Notes: generated by a model from the sequence alone, not told the origin. Positions 17,544-26,568 are shown, counted from the first letter of the stretch. The stretch: 64,000 bases of DNA from JAOUEA01 sp963825685 (GCA_963825685.1 CAWGUD010000024.1:1-64000), one strand, 5' to 3'. Made by a program: numbers and translations.

Positions 17544-18227
17544 CTAGGCGACCGGTCCTGGCGGCGGGTCGGTCGGAGGATCGTCCGGTGTCGGTGAGGG
17601 GTCCGGAGTCGGTGAAGGGTCAGGTGTGGGTGAGGGGTCCGGAGTCGGTGAAGGGTCAGGTGTGGGTGAGGGGTCCGGAGTCGGTGAAGGGTCGCCGCCG
17701 CCGCCTGTTCCGCCACCGCCTGTTCCACCACCACCGCCGCCTGTTCCGCCGCCGCCTGTTCCGCCACCGCCTGTTCCACCGCCGCCGCCTGTTCCACCAC
17801 CGCCTGTTCCACCACCGCCGCCGCCTGTTCCGCCGCCCGAGGGGGACGGGTCGATCTCGCCGTCGGTTCCGATCGATGCGACCTCGCGGACCCGTGCAGG
17901 GCGGCCCTTGTCGGCCGCCGAGTGCTCGAGATCTGCGGTGGGCGCCGGCACCTCGAGCTCGTCGACCGGCACGATCGCATCGCCCTTTTCGTCGAGGTCC
18001 ACACCCGCTGCGGTGTTCACACCCTCACGAGCTGCCGGCCATACGGCGATGCCCGCGATCGCCACCACGAAGAGGGCGGCGACCGAGAGGCCGACCTTCA
18101 GCGTGTGTCGGAGGGCGTGGCGCTTCCACGTCGAGCGCGCGATCGCATACACGATCACGCCGCCCACGGCCACGAGCATCGCGAACGTCACCGCGTCGGC
18201 GAGGATATTGAGGTCTGTCGTCGACAT
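17544..18227 (-). CDS. Membrane protein with Gly-rich and PSPTPD-repeat tail
   Basis: Protein of 227 residues from the ATG at 18227. Two membrane helices (residues 8-30 and 45-63) are followed by a 50-residue linker and then a low-complexity tail: GGGTGGGG repeats and six PSPTPD hexapeptides, ending in a Pro-rich segment. The tail probably spans or binds the cell wall. No catalytic domain is visible. The repetitive DNA encoding it (17583-17832) is prone to slippage, so its copy number may vary. Confidence 0.75.
   Translation of the reverse strand: MSTTDLNILADAVTFAMLVAVGGVIVYAIARSTWKRHALRHTLKVGLSVAALFVVAIAGIAVWPAAREGVNTAAGVDLDEKGDAIVPVDELEVPAPTADLEHSAADKGRPARVREVASIGTDGEIDPSPSGGGTGGGGGGTGGGGTGGGGGTGGGGTGGGGTGGGGGGTGGGGTGGGGDPSPTPDPSPTPDPSPTPDPSPTPDPSPTPDPSPTPDDPPTDPPPGPVA
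17583..17832. repeat. Coding tandem repeats (PSPTPD and Gly-rich)
   Basis: Two repeat blocks lie inside the preceding gene. At 17583-17690 units of about 36 bp alternate ggagtcggtgaagggtca with ggtgtgggtgaggggtcc. At 17697-17832 cctgttccgccaccg-type units recur. Translated on the minus strand they give PSPTPD and GGTGGGG. Confidence 0.85.
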
Positions 18228-18399
18228 GTCTGCCTCATGTCGGCTGCGGGGGGAAGCCGCCCTGGATCGGGTCGGCTGGAAGACGGCCGCAGACCTAGGA
18301 CTGTTGTACCTCCTGGGAACCGGGCCGACAACGATATCGGCCCTGAATCTCAGACAGAATCCGTGCATCTCGGTGGACCCTTCCGCGTATCCTCGGCCG

Positions 18400-18882
18400 A
18401 TGCCGCCCTCGACCGCCGATCTTGCCGACGAACACGGGGACGCGGTTCGCTCATGCGACACGCAGCTCCGCAGCTACGGAGGTCGATCCGCGTTCGAGGG
18501 ACGCATCAGCACCGTGCGCTGTCACGAGGACAACGCGTTGATGCGGTCGATGCTGGAGCAGCCCGGCTCGGGACAGGTGCTGGTGGTCGATGGGGGCGGC
18601 TCGCTCCATGCGGCATTGATGGGTGATGCGATCGCATCGCTGGCTATCGAGAACGGATGGGAAGGCATCGTGATCCACGGGGCGGTGCGCGACGTCGCGG
18701 CGCTCCGGCCGCTCGAGATCGGCATCAAGGCGATGGGCTCGAACCCTCGCAGGAGCGCGAAGAGCGGTCAGGGAGAGGCCGATGGGCCCGTGCGCTTCGG
18801 GGGCGTCACGTTCACGCCGGGCGACTACCTGGCGGCCGACGACGACGGCATCGTCGTCGTCAACGTCCCGCCGGTTCGCTGA
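18400..18882 (+). CDS. RraA-like / 4-hydroxy-4-methyl-2-oxoglutarate aldolase family protein
   Basis: Protein of 160 residues, the usual RraA length. The core GDAIASLAIENGWEGIVIHG, then AVRD, is the conserved nucleotide/metal site of this fold, and the late GDYLAADDDGIVVV segment also fits. Family members are either HMG/oxaloacetate aldolases or the E. coli RNase E inhibitor RraA. With the Asp of AVRD present, either is possible. The promoter region is shared with the divergent Gly-rich gene. Confidence 0.9.
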   Translation: MPPSTADLADEHGDAVRSCDTQLRSYGGRSAFEGRISTVRCHEDNALMRSMLEQPGSGQVLVVDGGGSLHAALMGDAIASLAIENGWEGIVIHGAVRDVAALRPLEIGIKAMGSNPRRSAKSGQGEADGPVRFGGVTFTPGDYLAADDDGIVVVNVPPVR

Positions 18883-19839
18883 CTACGGCATCGCTTCGAG
18901 ATCGGCCGCATCCAGGATCCACCCTCCCGCCGCCGCGTTCCTGGTGACCTGCTCGGCCGAGGTCGCACCGGCGATCACCGATGCGACGGGGCCGTGGGCC
19001 AGGAGCCAGCCGAACGCGAGCTCGAGCAGCGTGTGGCCGCGGTTCGCCGCGAACGCGTCGAGCGCCTCGAGGCGATCGAACCGCTCCGTGGTCAGCGCCT
19101 CCTGCCGCTCCTGCTCGTCGAACCAGGTGTCGAGCCGGGTGCCCTCAGGGGCAGACGCTCCTCGCCGGTACTTCCCCGTCAGCATCCCGTTCGCCAGCGG
19201 GTAGTACGGCAGGTACGCCATGTCGAGGCGACGGGCCTCACCGAGCGCATCGTCGACGTCCGCCCGGTCGAGCAGGTTCAGCTCGTTCTGCACGCAGGCG
19301 AACCGCACGCCGTCGCCCGCAGCTTCGGCCGCCTCTCGGAGCTGCGTCGCGGAGAAGTTCGAGCAGCCGATCTCGCGCACCTTCCCGTCGCGCACGAGCG
19401 CCTCGAGCTCGCCGAGGGTCTCCACGATCGGCGTCTCCGGGCGAGGCTCGTGCAGCTGATACAGGTCGATGCGATCGGTGCCGAGGCGGCGCAGGCTCGC
19501 CTCGAGGGACGCCCGCACGTACGCCGGCGTCGCACCTCCGGCGAGGTCGGGCTCACCCGGCTTGCCGAACTTCGACGCGATGACGACACGGTCCCGACGG
19601 CCGCGCAGTGCCCGACCGAGGAACGCTTCGCTCTCGGTGTCGCCGTAGATGTCGGCGGTGTCGAAGAACGTGATGCCCGCGTCGATCGCCGCATCGACCA
19701 CCTCGTGCGTGCGCGCCTCGTCGATGCGCCAGCCGAAGTTGTTGCACCCGAGCCCGACCACCGAGACCTCGAGCGACCCGATCGAGCGTGTCCGCACGAC
19801 GCTGGAGGCTACGTCATCGTTGAGCCGGCGACGCCTCAT
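18883..19839 (-). CDS. Aldo/keto reductase
   Basis: Protein of 318 residues with the AKR (beta/alpha)8 barrel. The catalytic Asp and Tyr lie in FFDTADIYGD, Lys in VIASKFG and His in YQLHEPRP. The NADPH-binding end (SVIAGATSAEQV) is present. The start is taken as ATG 19839, which overlaps the stop of the upstream phosphoesterase gene as ATGA; GTG 19797 is an alternative. Substrate unknown. It converges with the RraA gene, whose stop is adjacent. Confidence 0.88.
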   Translation of the reverse strand: MRRRRLNDDVASSVVRTRSIGSLEVSVVGLGCNNFGWRIDEARTHEVVDAAIDAGITFFDTADIYGDTESEAFLGRALRGRRDRVVIASKFGKPGEPDLAGGATPAYVRASLEASLRRLGTDRIDLYQLHEPRPETPIVETLGELEALVRDGKVREIGCSNFSATQLREAAEAAGDGVRFACVQNELNLLDRADVDDALGEARRLDMAYLPYYPLANGMLTGKYRRGASAPEGTRLDTWFDEQERQEALTTERFDRLEALDAFAANRGHTLLELAFGWLLAHGPVASVIAGATSAEQVTRNAAAGGWILDAADLEAMP

Positions 19840-20668
19840 GCACGGCAGTTCGAGGATCCCGCGTCGAGCGGGCTCCCGGAGTCGGCGTCGACGAAGTTCC
19901 ACGCGTACGACCTGGCGTTCAGCTCGAGATGCAGCACCCCCCAGTTCGCGTTGCCGGTGATGCGCTTCTGCGATCCCGACTTGGCCGGGCCGAACGGCCT
20001 CGTGCCGATACCGCCCATGCCGACCACGAACTCTCGGATGCCGTCGGCCGCGAGCTTCCCCGACGGACGCTTCTTCGCGAATCGTTCGTAGTCGTGGTCG
20101 TGCCCGTTCAGGATCACATCGACACCGTTCGCGTACGCGGTGCGCCACCATGGGGCCACGGCCCTCTGATTCCCATGCTCACCCGAACTCCATCTCGGGT
20201 GGTGGAAGAAGAGGAGCTCACAGCGGCGTTCGTCCCTCGAGGACCGCGGCGAGACGCGCCCTCTGACGAGCGGACGTGAACGTTGGAATCCAAGGAGATG
20301 ACGCGCCATCTCCCGAGCACGAAGGAGTGGACCCGGCCGGCCCGCAGGCCGAAGTAGGACTCGTACCCCGCCGCCCCGCTCGTCCTCCAGTCGTGATTGC
20401 CCGGGCTGGGATGGGTGATCGTCCGGAACCTGCCCCACGTGGGGTCGTAGTACGCGGCGAACTCGCTCGACGAGCCGTTCGTGTACGCATGGTCGCCGAG
20501 GGTGAGCACGGCGTCGGGATCGAGCGCGATCACCCGATCCGATGTCAGGGTGTCGCCAGGACCGCTCGAGGCGATGTCACCGGCGGCAACCACGTCGACC
20601 GCTCGGACCGGGTGTGCCAGCGCCACCACGAACGACACCGACGTCGCGAGCATCACGATCCTCGCCAT
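19836..20668 (-). pseudogene. Secreted metallophosphoesterase, frameshifted twice
   Basis: From the ATG at 20668 (site GGGAGGACGAG) the frame gives a signal peptide, AAGDIAS, LTLGDHAYTNG and PSPGNHDW: the metal-binding motifs of a purple-acid-phosphatase-like calcineurin fold. Near 20245 the reading moves to a second frame (LAAVLEG) and within about 30 bases to a third, which carries RRCELLFFHHPRWSSGEHGN and NGHDHDYERF to the stop at 19836. Removing one base at each point restores a gene of 277 codons with every motif in order. Two single-base insertions so close together suggest sequence error as much as decay. Confidence 0.8.
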
Positions 20669-20752
20669 CTCGTCCTCCCAGCTCGTCGATCCGCGATTGA
20701 CAACGGTCCGAGTCAAGGATAGGAGGGTGCACCAGCCAGAGGGAGGGGTCAG

Positions 20753-21160
20753 GTGCATAGAACCATCGCATCGTTGGTGGTGCTCGCGAGCCTCGTGATC
20801 GGCGCGTTCGCGTTCACCGCATTCGCGGAGGACCGCGGGGGCGGCCAGAGCCTCGCGCAGCGGGTGACCGCGCTCGAGGCGAGCGCTGAGCGGCAGGCCA
20901 GGGCGATCGACAGCCTGCGCGCGGAGAACCGGCAGCAGGACCGAGCGATCCAGCGGTTGCTCCGCTTCCGCACCGCGGCGAACGACCGCATCGCCGCGCT
21001 CGAGCGGCGCACGTCGAAGCTGAGCGGGCGAGGCGTGTACTCGGGTCCGGTCGACAACGGGCAGGTCCAGCTCGGCGCCGACCCCGCCGACTGCGCCGGT
21101 CAGGTCGCGGAGTGGAACGCGGCCGGCTCCTCGCTCGGCTGCGTGCCGCCGGCTCCCTGA
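20753..21160 (+). CDS. Secreted coiled-coil protein, unknown function
   Basis: Protein of 135 residues from the GTG at 20753, with a GGGAGGGG site just upstream. A signal peptide (VHRTIASLVVLASLVIGAFA) is followed by a heptad-rich helix (residues 30-90: QRVTALEASAERQARAIDSL and on) and a Cys-containing C-terminal segment with two cysteines, perhaps a disulfide. I do not recognise it. It is divergent from the phosphoesterase. Confidence 0.7.
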   Translation: MHRTIASLVVLASLVIGAFAFTAFAEDRGGGQSLAQRVTALEASAERQARAIDSLRAENRQQDRAIQRLLRFRTAANDRIAALERRTSKLSGRGVYSGPVDNGQVQLGADPADCAGQVAEWNAAGSSLGCVPPAP

Positions 21161-21186
21161 CCCTCGCACGAGCCCGGGCGCGAGGC

Positions 21187-21226
21187 GGGGGCGGAACGTC
21201 GCCAACGATCGCGACGTTCCGCCCCC
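21187..21226. terminator. Bidirectional hairpin between convergent genes
   Basis: A perfect 16-bp inverted repeat (GGGGGCGGAACGTCGC, loop of 8, then its complement) lies between the secreted coiled-coil gene and the convergent SRPBCC gene. No long T tract follows on either strand, so it is a strong GC hairpin of the kind common in actinobacteria. Confidence 0.75.
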
Positions 21227-21254
21227 GGGCGGCCTTCCCTCGCAGGCGATGCAC

Positions 21255-21779
21255 TCAGCCCTGGTTGAGCGCGTCCTCCGTGTCCATGCCGTTGCCGGTC
21301 TCCAGCAACGTCTTGAGATCGCTGAGCACCCATGCCCAGCCGCCGCCGGCGCCCATCTCTTCCAGACCGCCGGACAGCAGCGTCGCGAGACCGGGAGCAC
21401 CCTCGAGCTCGTGGGTCAGGGTGAGCTTCGACACGCCTCCCTTGCCCTCGGCGATGTCGTAGGTCAGCTTCGTGAAGCCCTCGGACTCCATCTGCGGATC
21501 CATCACCATGCGCCAGGTCTGCACGAGCCTTCGGGGCGGGTCGGCCTCGAGCACCTCCCCGTCGATCGCGACGTCGGGTGCGCCGGTCGCCCGCATCTCC
21601 TCGCTCGTGAAGGCGATGTACTTCCCGCCGGGGCGCAGGTCGTAGTCGACCGTCCCGCCGTAGCCGTACCGGGCCGTCCAGGCCGGATCGGTGATCGCCT
21701 GCCAGATGCGCTCGGGCGAGGCCTTGATGTACACGCGGTAGACCTGGGTGGTGACCGCCGTCTCGGTGCTCGTCGTCAT
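21255..21779 (-). CDS. SRPBCC (AHSA1-like) domain protein
   Basis: Protein of 174 residues from the ATG at 21779. It has the START/Bet v1-like fold of the AHSA1 family: VYIKASPERIWQAITDP at the N-terminus, GGKYIAF in the middle and a C-terminal helix. These proteins are commonly encoded after an ArsR-type regulator, as here, where the regulator stop overlaps this start (ATGA). They are thought to bind small hydrophobic ligands; no ligand is known. Confidence 0.88.
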   Translation of the reverse strand: MTTSTETAVTTQVYRVYIKASPERIWQAITDPAWTARYGYGGTVDYDLRPGGKYIAFTSEEMRATGAPDVAIDGEVLEADPPRRLVQTWRMVMDPQMESEGFTKLTYDIAEGKGGVSKLTLTHELEGAPGLATLLSGGLEEMGAGGGWAWVLSDLKTLLETGNGMDTEDALNQG

Positions 21780-22103
21780 GCCGTTCCCTCCCCTTCCAGC
21801 TCCTGCTTGAGCTCCGCGAGCGCCGACACCCGGCGCTCGGTGTACTTGTCGATCCACCGGTCGTGGATCAGCCGGACCGGCACCGGGATTGAGGAAGTGC
21901 AGCTTCTCCCGGCCCTGCCGGTGCGTGACCACGAGGCCCGCGTCCTCGAGCACCCGCAGATGCTTCATGACCCCGAAGCGCGTCATCTCGAGCTCGGACT
22001 CGAGCTGCGTCAGCGTGCGGCCGTCACGCTCGTACAGCAGGTCGAGCAGGAAGCGTCGCGTCGGGTCTGCGAGTGCTTTGAACACGCGGTCGTCGTCGTT
22101 CAC
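21776..22103 (-). pseudogene. ArsR-family winged-helix regulator, one-base frameshift
   Basis: From ATG 22103 the sequence is a typical ArsR repressor (FKALADPTRRFLLDLLYERD, LTQLESELEMTRFGVMKHL, RQGREKLHFLNP). Near 21887 an extra base in a CCC run (minus strand) shifts it. In the other frame the ending VPVRLIHDRWIDKYTERRV continues to a TGA at 21776-21778 overlapping the SRPBCC ATG. The 328-nt span equals 109 codons plus one base. Uncorrected, it fuses in frame to the SRPBCC protein, which is artificial. With no metal cysteines visible it belongs to the ArsR/SRPBCC pair type. Confidence 0.85.
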
Positions 22104-22231
22104 GGTCCCGACGATAGGTGACTAAACAGTCACATGTCAAGCGGCTCCGAGACCAAGCTTTGCTAGGGAGCGTGAACACGCCCAGGACCGAGGGAACCGC
22201 GACACCGGGCGTCCGCGTGGATCGAGAGAGC

Positions 22232-22609
22232 CTATGGTTGCTGCCAGGTCACCGATCGAACGTGGATGTAGCAGCCGAACGGCACTTCGATGCGCATCGT
22301 GCGGATCGGGCCCATCCAGCGGTACGAGGCGCAGCCCTCGGCATCACGAAGATCGGCAGAGACCGTCGCCGGCCCGATGACGCCGCCGACGTCCTTCAGG
22401 AACCGGTAGCGGATGAACGCCGAGCCGGTCGCGCCGACCGAGGCCACGCACTTCACGTGAAGCTCGGTGCCGTTCTCCGGGAAGACCTCGCAGCCGCCCG
22501 GGTTCCGTACGCCCGAATAGTCGACCCCGTCGCGCGTGATCGGCCCCGCGGCGAATGCCGGCGTCGCGATCGCGGCGACGAGCGCCAGGATCAGAAGCGT
22601 TCGCTTCAT
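22232..22609 (-). CDS. Small secreted protein, unknown function
   Basis: Protein of 125 residues with a clean signal peptide (MKRTLLILALVAAIATPAFA, cut after AFA) and a GAGGAGGAG site before the ATG. The mature 105 residues carry four cysteines (GGCEVF, VKCVAS, EGCASY, FGCYIH) that could form two disulfides. No known domain recognised. Confidence 0.7.
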   Translation of the reverse strand: MKRTLLILALVAAIATPAFAAGPITRDGVDYSGVRNPGGCEVFPENGTELHVKCVASVGATGSAFIRYRFLKDVGGVIGPATVSADLRDAEGCASYRWMGPIRTMRIEVPFGCYIHVRSVTWQQP

Positions 22610-22717
22610 CGCTCTCCTCCTCCTGATTCGTTGGTCGATCCATGACCGTCGAACCGAAGGGTGAGGCCCATGCAGTGCGAGCCTGAGGAAGTCGATGGGA
22701 ACGTGCCAGACCCATCG

Positions 22718-23956
22718 TCACCCGGTTCTCGTTCGCATCCACCCTAACGGTTCTCGGGGGTCGGCGGGACCCTCCGTCGTCGCCGGCCGCCCCACGAGCC
22801 TCAGCCGGTGTCGAGGAACGGCTCGTGATCGGGCGTCGGTCGGGTCGCGCTCCGGCCCGCCTCGGTATCGCGATCCGTCGGCCCGGAACCAGCGGACCCT
22901 CCCGTCGGGCGCACGTACGACGCTCCACCCGTGCTCGTGGACGAGCCGATGGTGGAACCCACAGATGAGCAGCAGGTTGTCGAGGTCGGTGGATCCTCCG
23001 CGCGACCACCACACGATGTGATGTGCGTTCGCGAACGCGGTCGATCCGCACCCAGGGAATCGGCATCCCCGGTCGCGATGCCGGAGCTGCCGCATCATCG
23101 AGGGAGACGGCTCTCGCCTCGTGCGGCCGAACGAGACCGCGTCGCCTGCGTCGTTCTCGGCGACGACCTGCACGCGGGCGTCACACGCGAGGCGCTGGAG
23201 GGCCTCGGGCGGCATCACCGCCCCGTGCTCGGTCTCGACGTTGCGTCGCCCGGCCAACGCCTCGAGCGACGCATGCACGACCAGGGTCGCGCGATCGGCG
23301 TCGGCGTCGGCGGCGATGCGCTGTGAGCACAGCGCCAGCAGCGCGTCGGCCCGCCGGGCTTCGATGAAGGCCCCGTCGTGCTCGGCAGGCATGACCGGGA
23401 TCTGGTCGACGACCCGCTGGAGCGCCTTCGCCACCACCGCGCCTTGCGCCGACGGCATGCGGGCCTCGAGGCCGAACCGACGCCCACCGTCTTCGTACCA
23501 GTAGCGCAGAGATCGATCCCGCTCGAACTCTGCCGTCTCGTCGTGCGCCGCCCTGACCTCGAGGTCGGCGCGCCGCCGGATCGTGGCACACGTGACGTCA
23601 CCGGCCCACTCGACGAGCTCGGCCTCGGTCTCGGGCGTCGCGAACCGGCTCAGCTCGATCACCTTGTCGATGCCGAGCACTCCCGACTCGAACGCCGCGG
23701 CGATCCGAGGCAGATCGTGGAGGGCGGTCGCCGACTTGATGACACGATCGGCCTTCCACCACGACATGCCGTAGCGGATCGACAACCAGTGCGCCAGGTC
23801 TCGGGCGCCCGAGTCGCGCCATGCTCCACGCCGGTCGACCTCGGCGATCACGCCGAACAGGGCCACCTGCGCCGCGGCGATGTGGCGATTCAACGCATCG
23901 GCGACGCCGATGAGCCCGTCGTCGTCGAGATCGGCACTCGCGAAGGATCCGTACAT
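22718..23956 (-). CDS. DUF222 / HNH endonuclease domain protein (13E12 repeat type)
   Basis: Protein of 412 residues. The N-terminal 260 residues match DUF222 (AQVALFGVIAEVDRRGAW, AHWLSIRYGMSWWKADRVI). A C-terminal HNH domain follows with CRFPGCG, ANAHHIVWWSRGG and LICGFHHRLVHEHGW, containing the catalytic HH and metal residues. It belongs to the actinobacterial 13E12-type family, present in many copies in mycobacteria and often variable between strains. The exact role is unknown; a nuclease active on DNA is expected. Confidence 0.88.
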   Translation of the reverse strand: MYGSFASADLDDDGLIGVADALNRHIAAAQVALFGVIAEVDRRGAWRDSGARDLAHWLSIRYGMSWWKADRVIKSATALHDLPRIAAAFESGVLGIDKVIELSRFATPETEAELVEWAGDVTCATIRRRADLEVRAAHDETAEFERDRSLRYWYEDGGRRFGLEARMPSAQGAVVAKALQRVVDQIPVMPAEHDGAFIEARRADALLALCSQRIAADADADRATLVVHASLEALAGRRNVETEHGAVMPPEALQRLACDARVQVVAENDAGDAVSFGRTRREPSPSMMRQLRHRDRGCRFPGCGSTAFANAHHIVWWSRGGSTDLDNLLLICGFHHRLVHEHGWSVVRAPDGRVRWFRADGSRYRGGPERDPTDARSRAVPRHRLRLVGRPATTEGPADPREPLGWMRTRTG

Positions 23957-24053
23957 AGGTTCGAGCCTAGGGGGACGCCGTCGTCCGAACCGTGACGCCC
24001 GTCACATCCGAGCAGAACCGGGATCCACATGCGGTCGCACCGGTGACGACCTC

Positions 24054-24407
24054 TCAGCTTTCGACCTCGCGGAGCCTCGCTTCCACGATCGTGCGCACGA
24101 GCGATGCGGGCAGCGGATCGTCGACCTGGAAACGGATCGTCCCCTTCCCCGCCAGGTAGGGCTCGAGCTCGCGCCCGCACGCCTCGCGGACCGCCTCACT
24201 CGCGGGGAAGAGGCTGCAGTGCTTCGTGTATGAGGCATACGACACGAGGAATCGACCATTCGCCCTGAACGCCGGCATCTGGTACGCGATGGTCTCGGTC
24301 GCGTCGGGCGCGGCGGCCGCGATCGTCTGCCGGAGCTCTTCCAGAACCATCCGGGCCGCGTCCGGCAGGCGGGCCAGGTACTCCTCGACGCTCGTGGGTG
24401 TCGCCAC
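24054..24407 (-). CDS. DUF1801 / YdhG-like protein
   Basis: Protein of 117 residues from the GTG at 24407, which has an AGGAGGATCCGC leader. The pattern SVEEYLARLP, then TIAYQMPAF, then GKGTIRFQVDDPLP is that of the YdhG/YoxC (DUF1801) family. Its function is unknown. It starts 10 bases after the pyruvate-kinase-like gene stop and is likely cotranscribed. Confidence 0.85.
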   Translation of the reverse strand: MATPTSVEEYLARLPDAARMVLEELRQTIAAAAPDATETIAYQMPAFRANGRFLVSYASYTKHCSLFPASEAVREACGRELEPYLAGKGTIRFQVDDPLPASLVRTIVEARLREVES

Positions 24408-24417
24408 GCGGATCCTC

Positions 24418-25467
24418 CTATCGGGCGGGCAGCTCCGGTCGATCGTCATCCAGCAGGTCGATCTGCGTGGAACGTTCGAACGCGCGGATGCCGCGGAGCA
24501 CGATGTCGACCGATCCCACCGGGTCGATGCCGACGGCCGTCTCGGCGGCGAGCACGAGACCGTGCACGCCGTCGAGGAGCGTGTTCGCGATGTCGTTCGA
24601 CTCGGCGATCGTCGGCACCCTGCCCGTGACCATCGACTCCAGGAGGTTCGTCGCGACGTACACCCGCCGGTTCCAGCGGTTCGCGTGCCGGATGATCGTC
24701 TTCTGGACGTACGGGACGAGCTCGAACGGCACCTCCCGCGAGAGGTCGCCGCGGTCGATCAGGACCGCGTCGGCCGCGTCGATGATGGCGTCCATGTTCT
24801 TCACGCCCGCGCGGCTCTCGATCTTGGCGATGATGTTCGACCCCTGCGGCGCCAACGAGCGGATCAGGGCGACGTCGTCGGCGTCGGCCGCGAACGAGAG
24901 CGCGTAGTCCGCGATGCCGTGCCTCGCGCCGAGCTCGATCGCCGCGATGTCCTTCTGGGAGAGGGCGGGCAGGTCCGGAGGCGGATCGACCGTCACGCCC
25001 TTGTTGGAGCGCATACGCCCAGCGTTCGTGACGATCGCCCGTGCGCGACGTTCGGACACCTCGGTGATCTGCAGGGCGGCGCCGTCGAAGTCGACCTCCA
25101 TCACGCTGCCGACGCTCAGCGCATCGAAGAGCGTGTCCGGCCACAGCGTCACCGAGGACGCGCTGCCCACGACCGGTTCGGCCGTGAGCTCGATCTCGCT
25201 GCCCTCCACGAGCTCGACGCCGTCGGCGACCTCGCCGCACCTGACCTGAGCGCCCTCGGTGTCGAGGCAGATCGGCGTCGACGAGCATGCCTGAACCAGC
25301 GCGATCGCGGGCTCGACCCCTTCGAGCGGCGTGTGCGAGAGGTTGATCCGGAACAGGTCCACGTTCCGAGCGTCGAGCTCACGGATGATCTGGGGGTCCA
25401 TCGATGCGGGACCGAGCGTGCAGAGGAGCTGGATCTTCAGGGTGGCCTCCAGGGCGTCGGGCCCCAT
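24418..25467 (-). CDS. Pyruvate-kinase-like protein lacking the C-terminal domain
   Basis: Protein of 349 residues from the ATG at 25467. The barrel and B domains of pyruvate kinase are recognisable: LCTLGPAS near the start, LFRINLSHT, LDTEGAQVRCG, IIAKIESRAGVKNMD, DRGDLSREVP (the ARGDLG loop) and PTIAESNDIANTLLDG with AAETAVG. It ends there, about 120 residues short of a normal pyruvate kinase, without the allosteric C-terminal domain. Key changes (LSHT for FSHG, DRGDLS for ARGDLG) suggest altered activity. It may be a paralogue with another phosphoryl substrate. Confidence 0.8.
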   Translation of the reverse strand: MGPDALEATLKIQLLCTLGPASMDPQIIRELDARNVDLFRINLSHTPLEGVEPAIALVQACSSTPICLDTEGAQVRCGEVADGVELVEGSEIELTAEPVVGSASSVTLWPDTLFDALSVGSVMEVDFDGAALQITEVSERRARAIVTNAGRMRSNKGVTVDPPPDLPALSQKDIAAIELGARHGIADYALSFAADADDVALIRSLAPQGSNIIAKIESRAGVKNMDAIIDAADAVLIDRGDLSREVPFELVPYVQKTIIRHANRWNRRVYVATNLLESMVTGRVPTIAESNDIANTLLDGVHGLVLAAETAVGIDPVGSVDIVLRGIRAFERSTQIDLLDDDRPELPAR

Positions 25468-25538
25468 CACGATATCCGGCTGAACCAGCCACGCCTTGCC
25501 ATGCCGGTCGACGGCCCTCACCCGGGCGAACCGACCGG

Positions 25539-25898
25539 TCAGGATGCCTGGATCGCTCGAGCCTTGATCGCGCCGCGGGCGACCATGAGCGCCGCGACCG
25601 CGACGACCGCCGCGCCGATGATGATCTTGTTCGGATCGATGGCGGGCCGCCAATCGACCTCGTCGCCGTGGATCACGTAGGCACCCGCTGGCCGGGCATG
25701 AAGCCCGAAGCCGCTGCCGCTGCCCTTGCCTTCTCCTTCAGGGCCCTCGCCGTTCCCGCCACCGGCGGCGCCCTGCACCCGAGCGGCCGGGATGATCGTG
25801 ACCCCGTTCTTCTCGTACGGGTCGCCGAACACCCGCTTGACCGTCAACGCGTCCTTCGCCTGCTCGATCGTCTCGAGCACATCGGACTTCGCATCCAT
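25539..25898 (-). CDS. GerW (YtfJ) family protein
   Basis: Protein of 119 residues from the ATG at 25898 (site GGAGGAGGCG). GDPYEKNGVTIIPAARVQGA, the glycine/glutamate run and PAGAYVIHGDEVDW are the YtfJ pattern. One C-terminal helix (IIIGAAVVAVAALMVA) anchors it in the membrane. In Bacillus GerW acts in spore germination, but the family is widespread in non-sporulating bacteria, where its role is unknown. Confidence 0.85.
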   Translation of the reverse strand: MDAKSDVLETIEQAKDALTVKRVFGDPYEKNGVTIIPAARVQGAAGGGNGEGPEGEGKGSGSGFGLHARPAGAYVIHGDEVDWRPAIDPNKIIIGAAVVAVAALMVARGAIKARAIQAS

Positions 25899-26202
25899 GA
25901 GACGCCTCCTCCCTCGGTGGCCACTGAAGGGCCTACCGCCGTTGGCCCGATCCCGGGGCGCCAACTGCACTCGCAGGATCGGCGGTTTCTCTCTCAACCA
26001 TCGTGACAAGGATCTGAGGCCGTGGGGACGCGGTTCGGCCCGGCGGTTGCAGGCCCCTGAGGCCAGACGACCGGTCACCTGCCGTGGGTGTGAGCGGCTT
26101 CACACCGCCGCCGTGAGGTCGCACACCGACGCGCTCGGCGTCCCCGCCTACCGTCGTCACGAGAGCTGCGAACGGCGCAGCGACCGACCGGAAGGAGGAG
26201 TC
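25899..26202. other. Divergent intergenic region
   Basis: About 300 bases between the GerW-like gene (minus) and the small membrane protein (plus). Apart from the two ribosome-binding sites at its ends I see no gene, clear promoter or strong hairpin. It presumably contains both promoters. Confidence 0.5.
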
Positions 26203-26568
26203 ATGGATGCGTCCAGGACTCACCAGGTGACCCACGGACAGACGCTGTGGTCGTGGGTGTTGATCGGCGCCGTCGGGCTGACCGTTGCCGCGGCGATCCT
26301 GCTCGCCGTGCAGGCGAACAGCGGCGGTGAGTACGTCACCGTGCGAGCGCCCGCCGAGGCGCAGGCCGAGGTGCAGGCCCCGGCACCAGTGGGCAGGGCC
26401 TTCGATGGCGACGTGCTGCACGGTCGCGGACTGGTCGACGTCAAGGTCGGCGCGACGACGTCCACCGCACCGCCGACCGCCATCCGCGAGGGCGGCGTCT
26501 ACATCGAAGCGCAGGAGGCGACGCCGATCCCGCGACGCGGCCACTGCGCCACGAAGCAAGGTTGTTGA
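26203..26568 (+). CDS. Single-pass membrane protein, unknown function
   Basis: Protein of 121 residues from the ATG at 26203 with GAAGGAGGAG upstream. A short N-terminus is followed by one membrane helix (about 17-38) and an extracytoplasmic Ala/Glu-rich region ending with two cysteines (HCATKQGC). Family not recognised. Confidence 0.65.
   Translation: MDASRTHQVTHGQTLWSWVLIGAVGLTVAAAILLAVQANSGGEYVTVRAPAEAQAEVQAPAPVGRAFDGDVLHGRGLVDVKVGATTSTAPPTAIREGGVYIEAQEATPIPRRGHCATKQGC

Noticed and set aside
17583..17832. Possible CRISPR array
   Set aside because: The repeats have no unique spacers and are in frame with a Gly/PSPTPD-rich protein.
18883..20151. Aldo/keto reductase with 100 extra N-terminal residues
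   Set aside because: The extension is out of frame with the phosphoesterase it overlaps and does not match the family.
21255..22103. Single ArsR-SRPBCC fusion protein
   Set aside because: The fusion needs an extra base in a CCC run. The other frame gives a normal ArsR ending and an ATGA junction.
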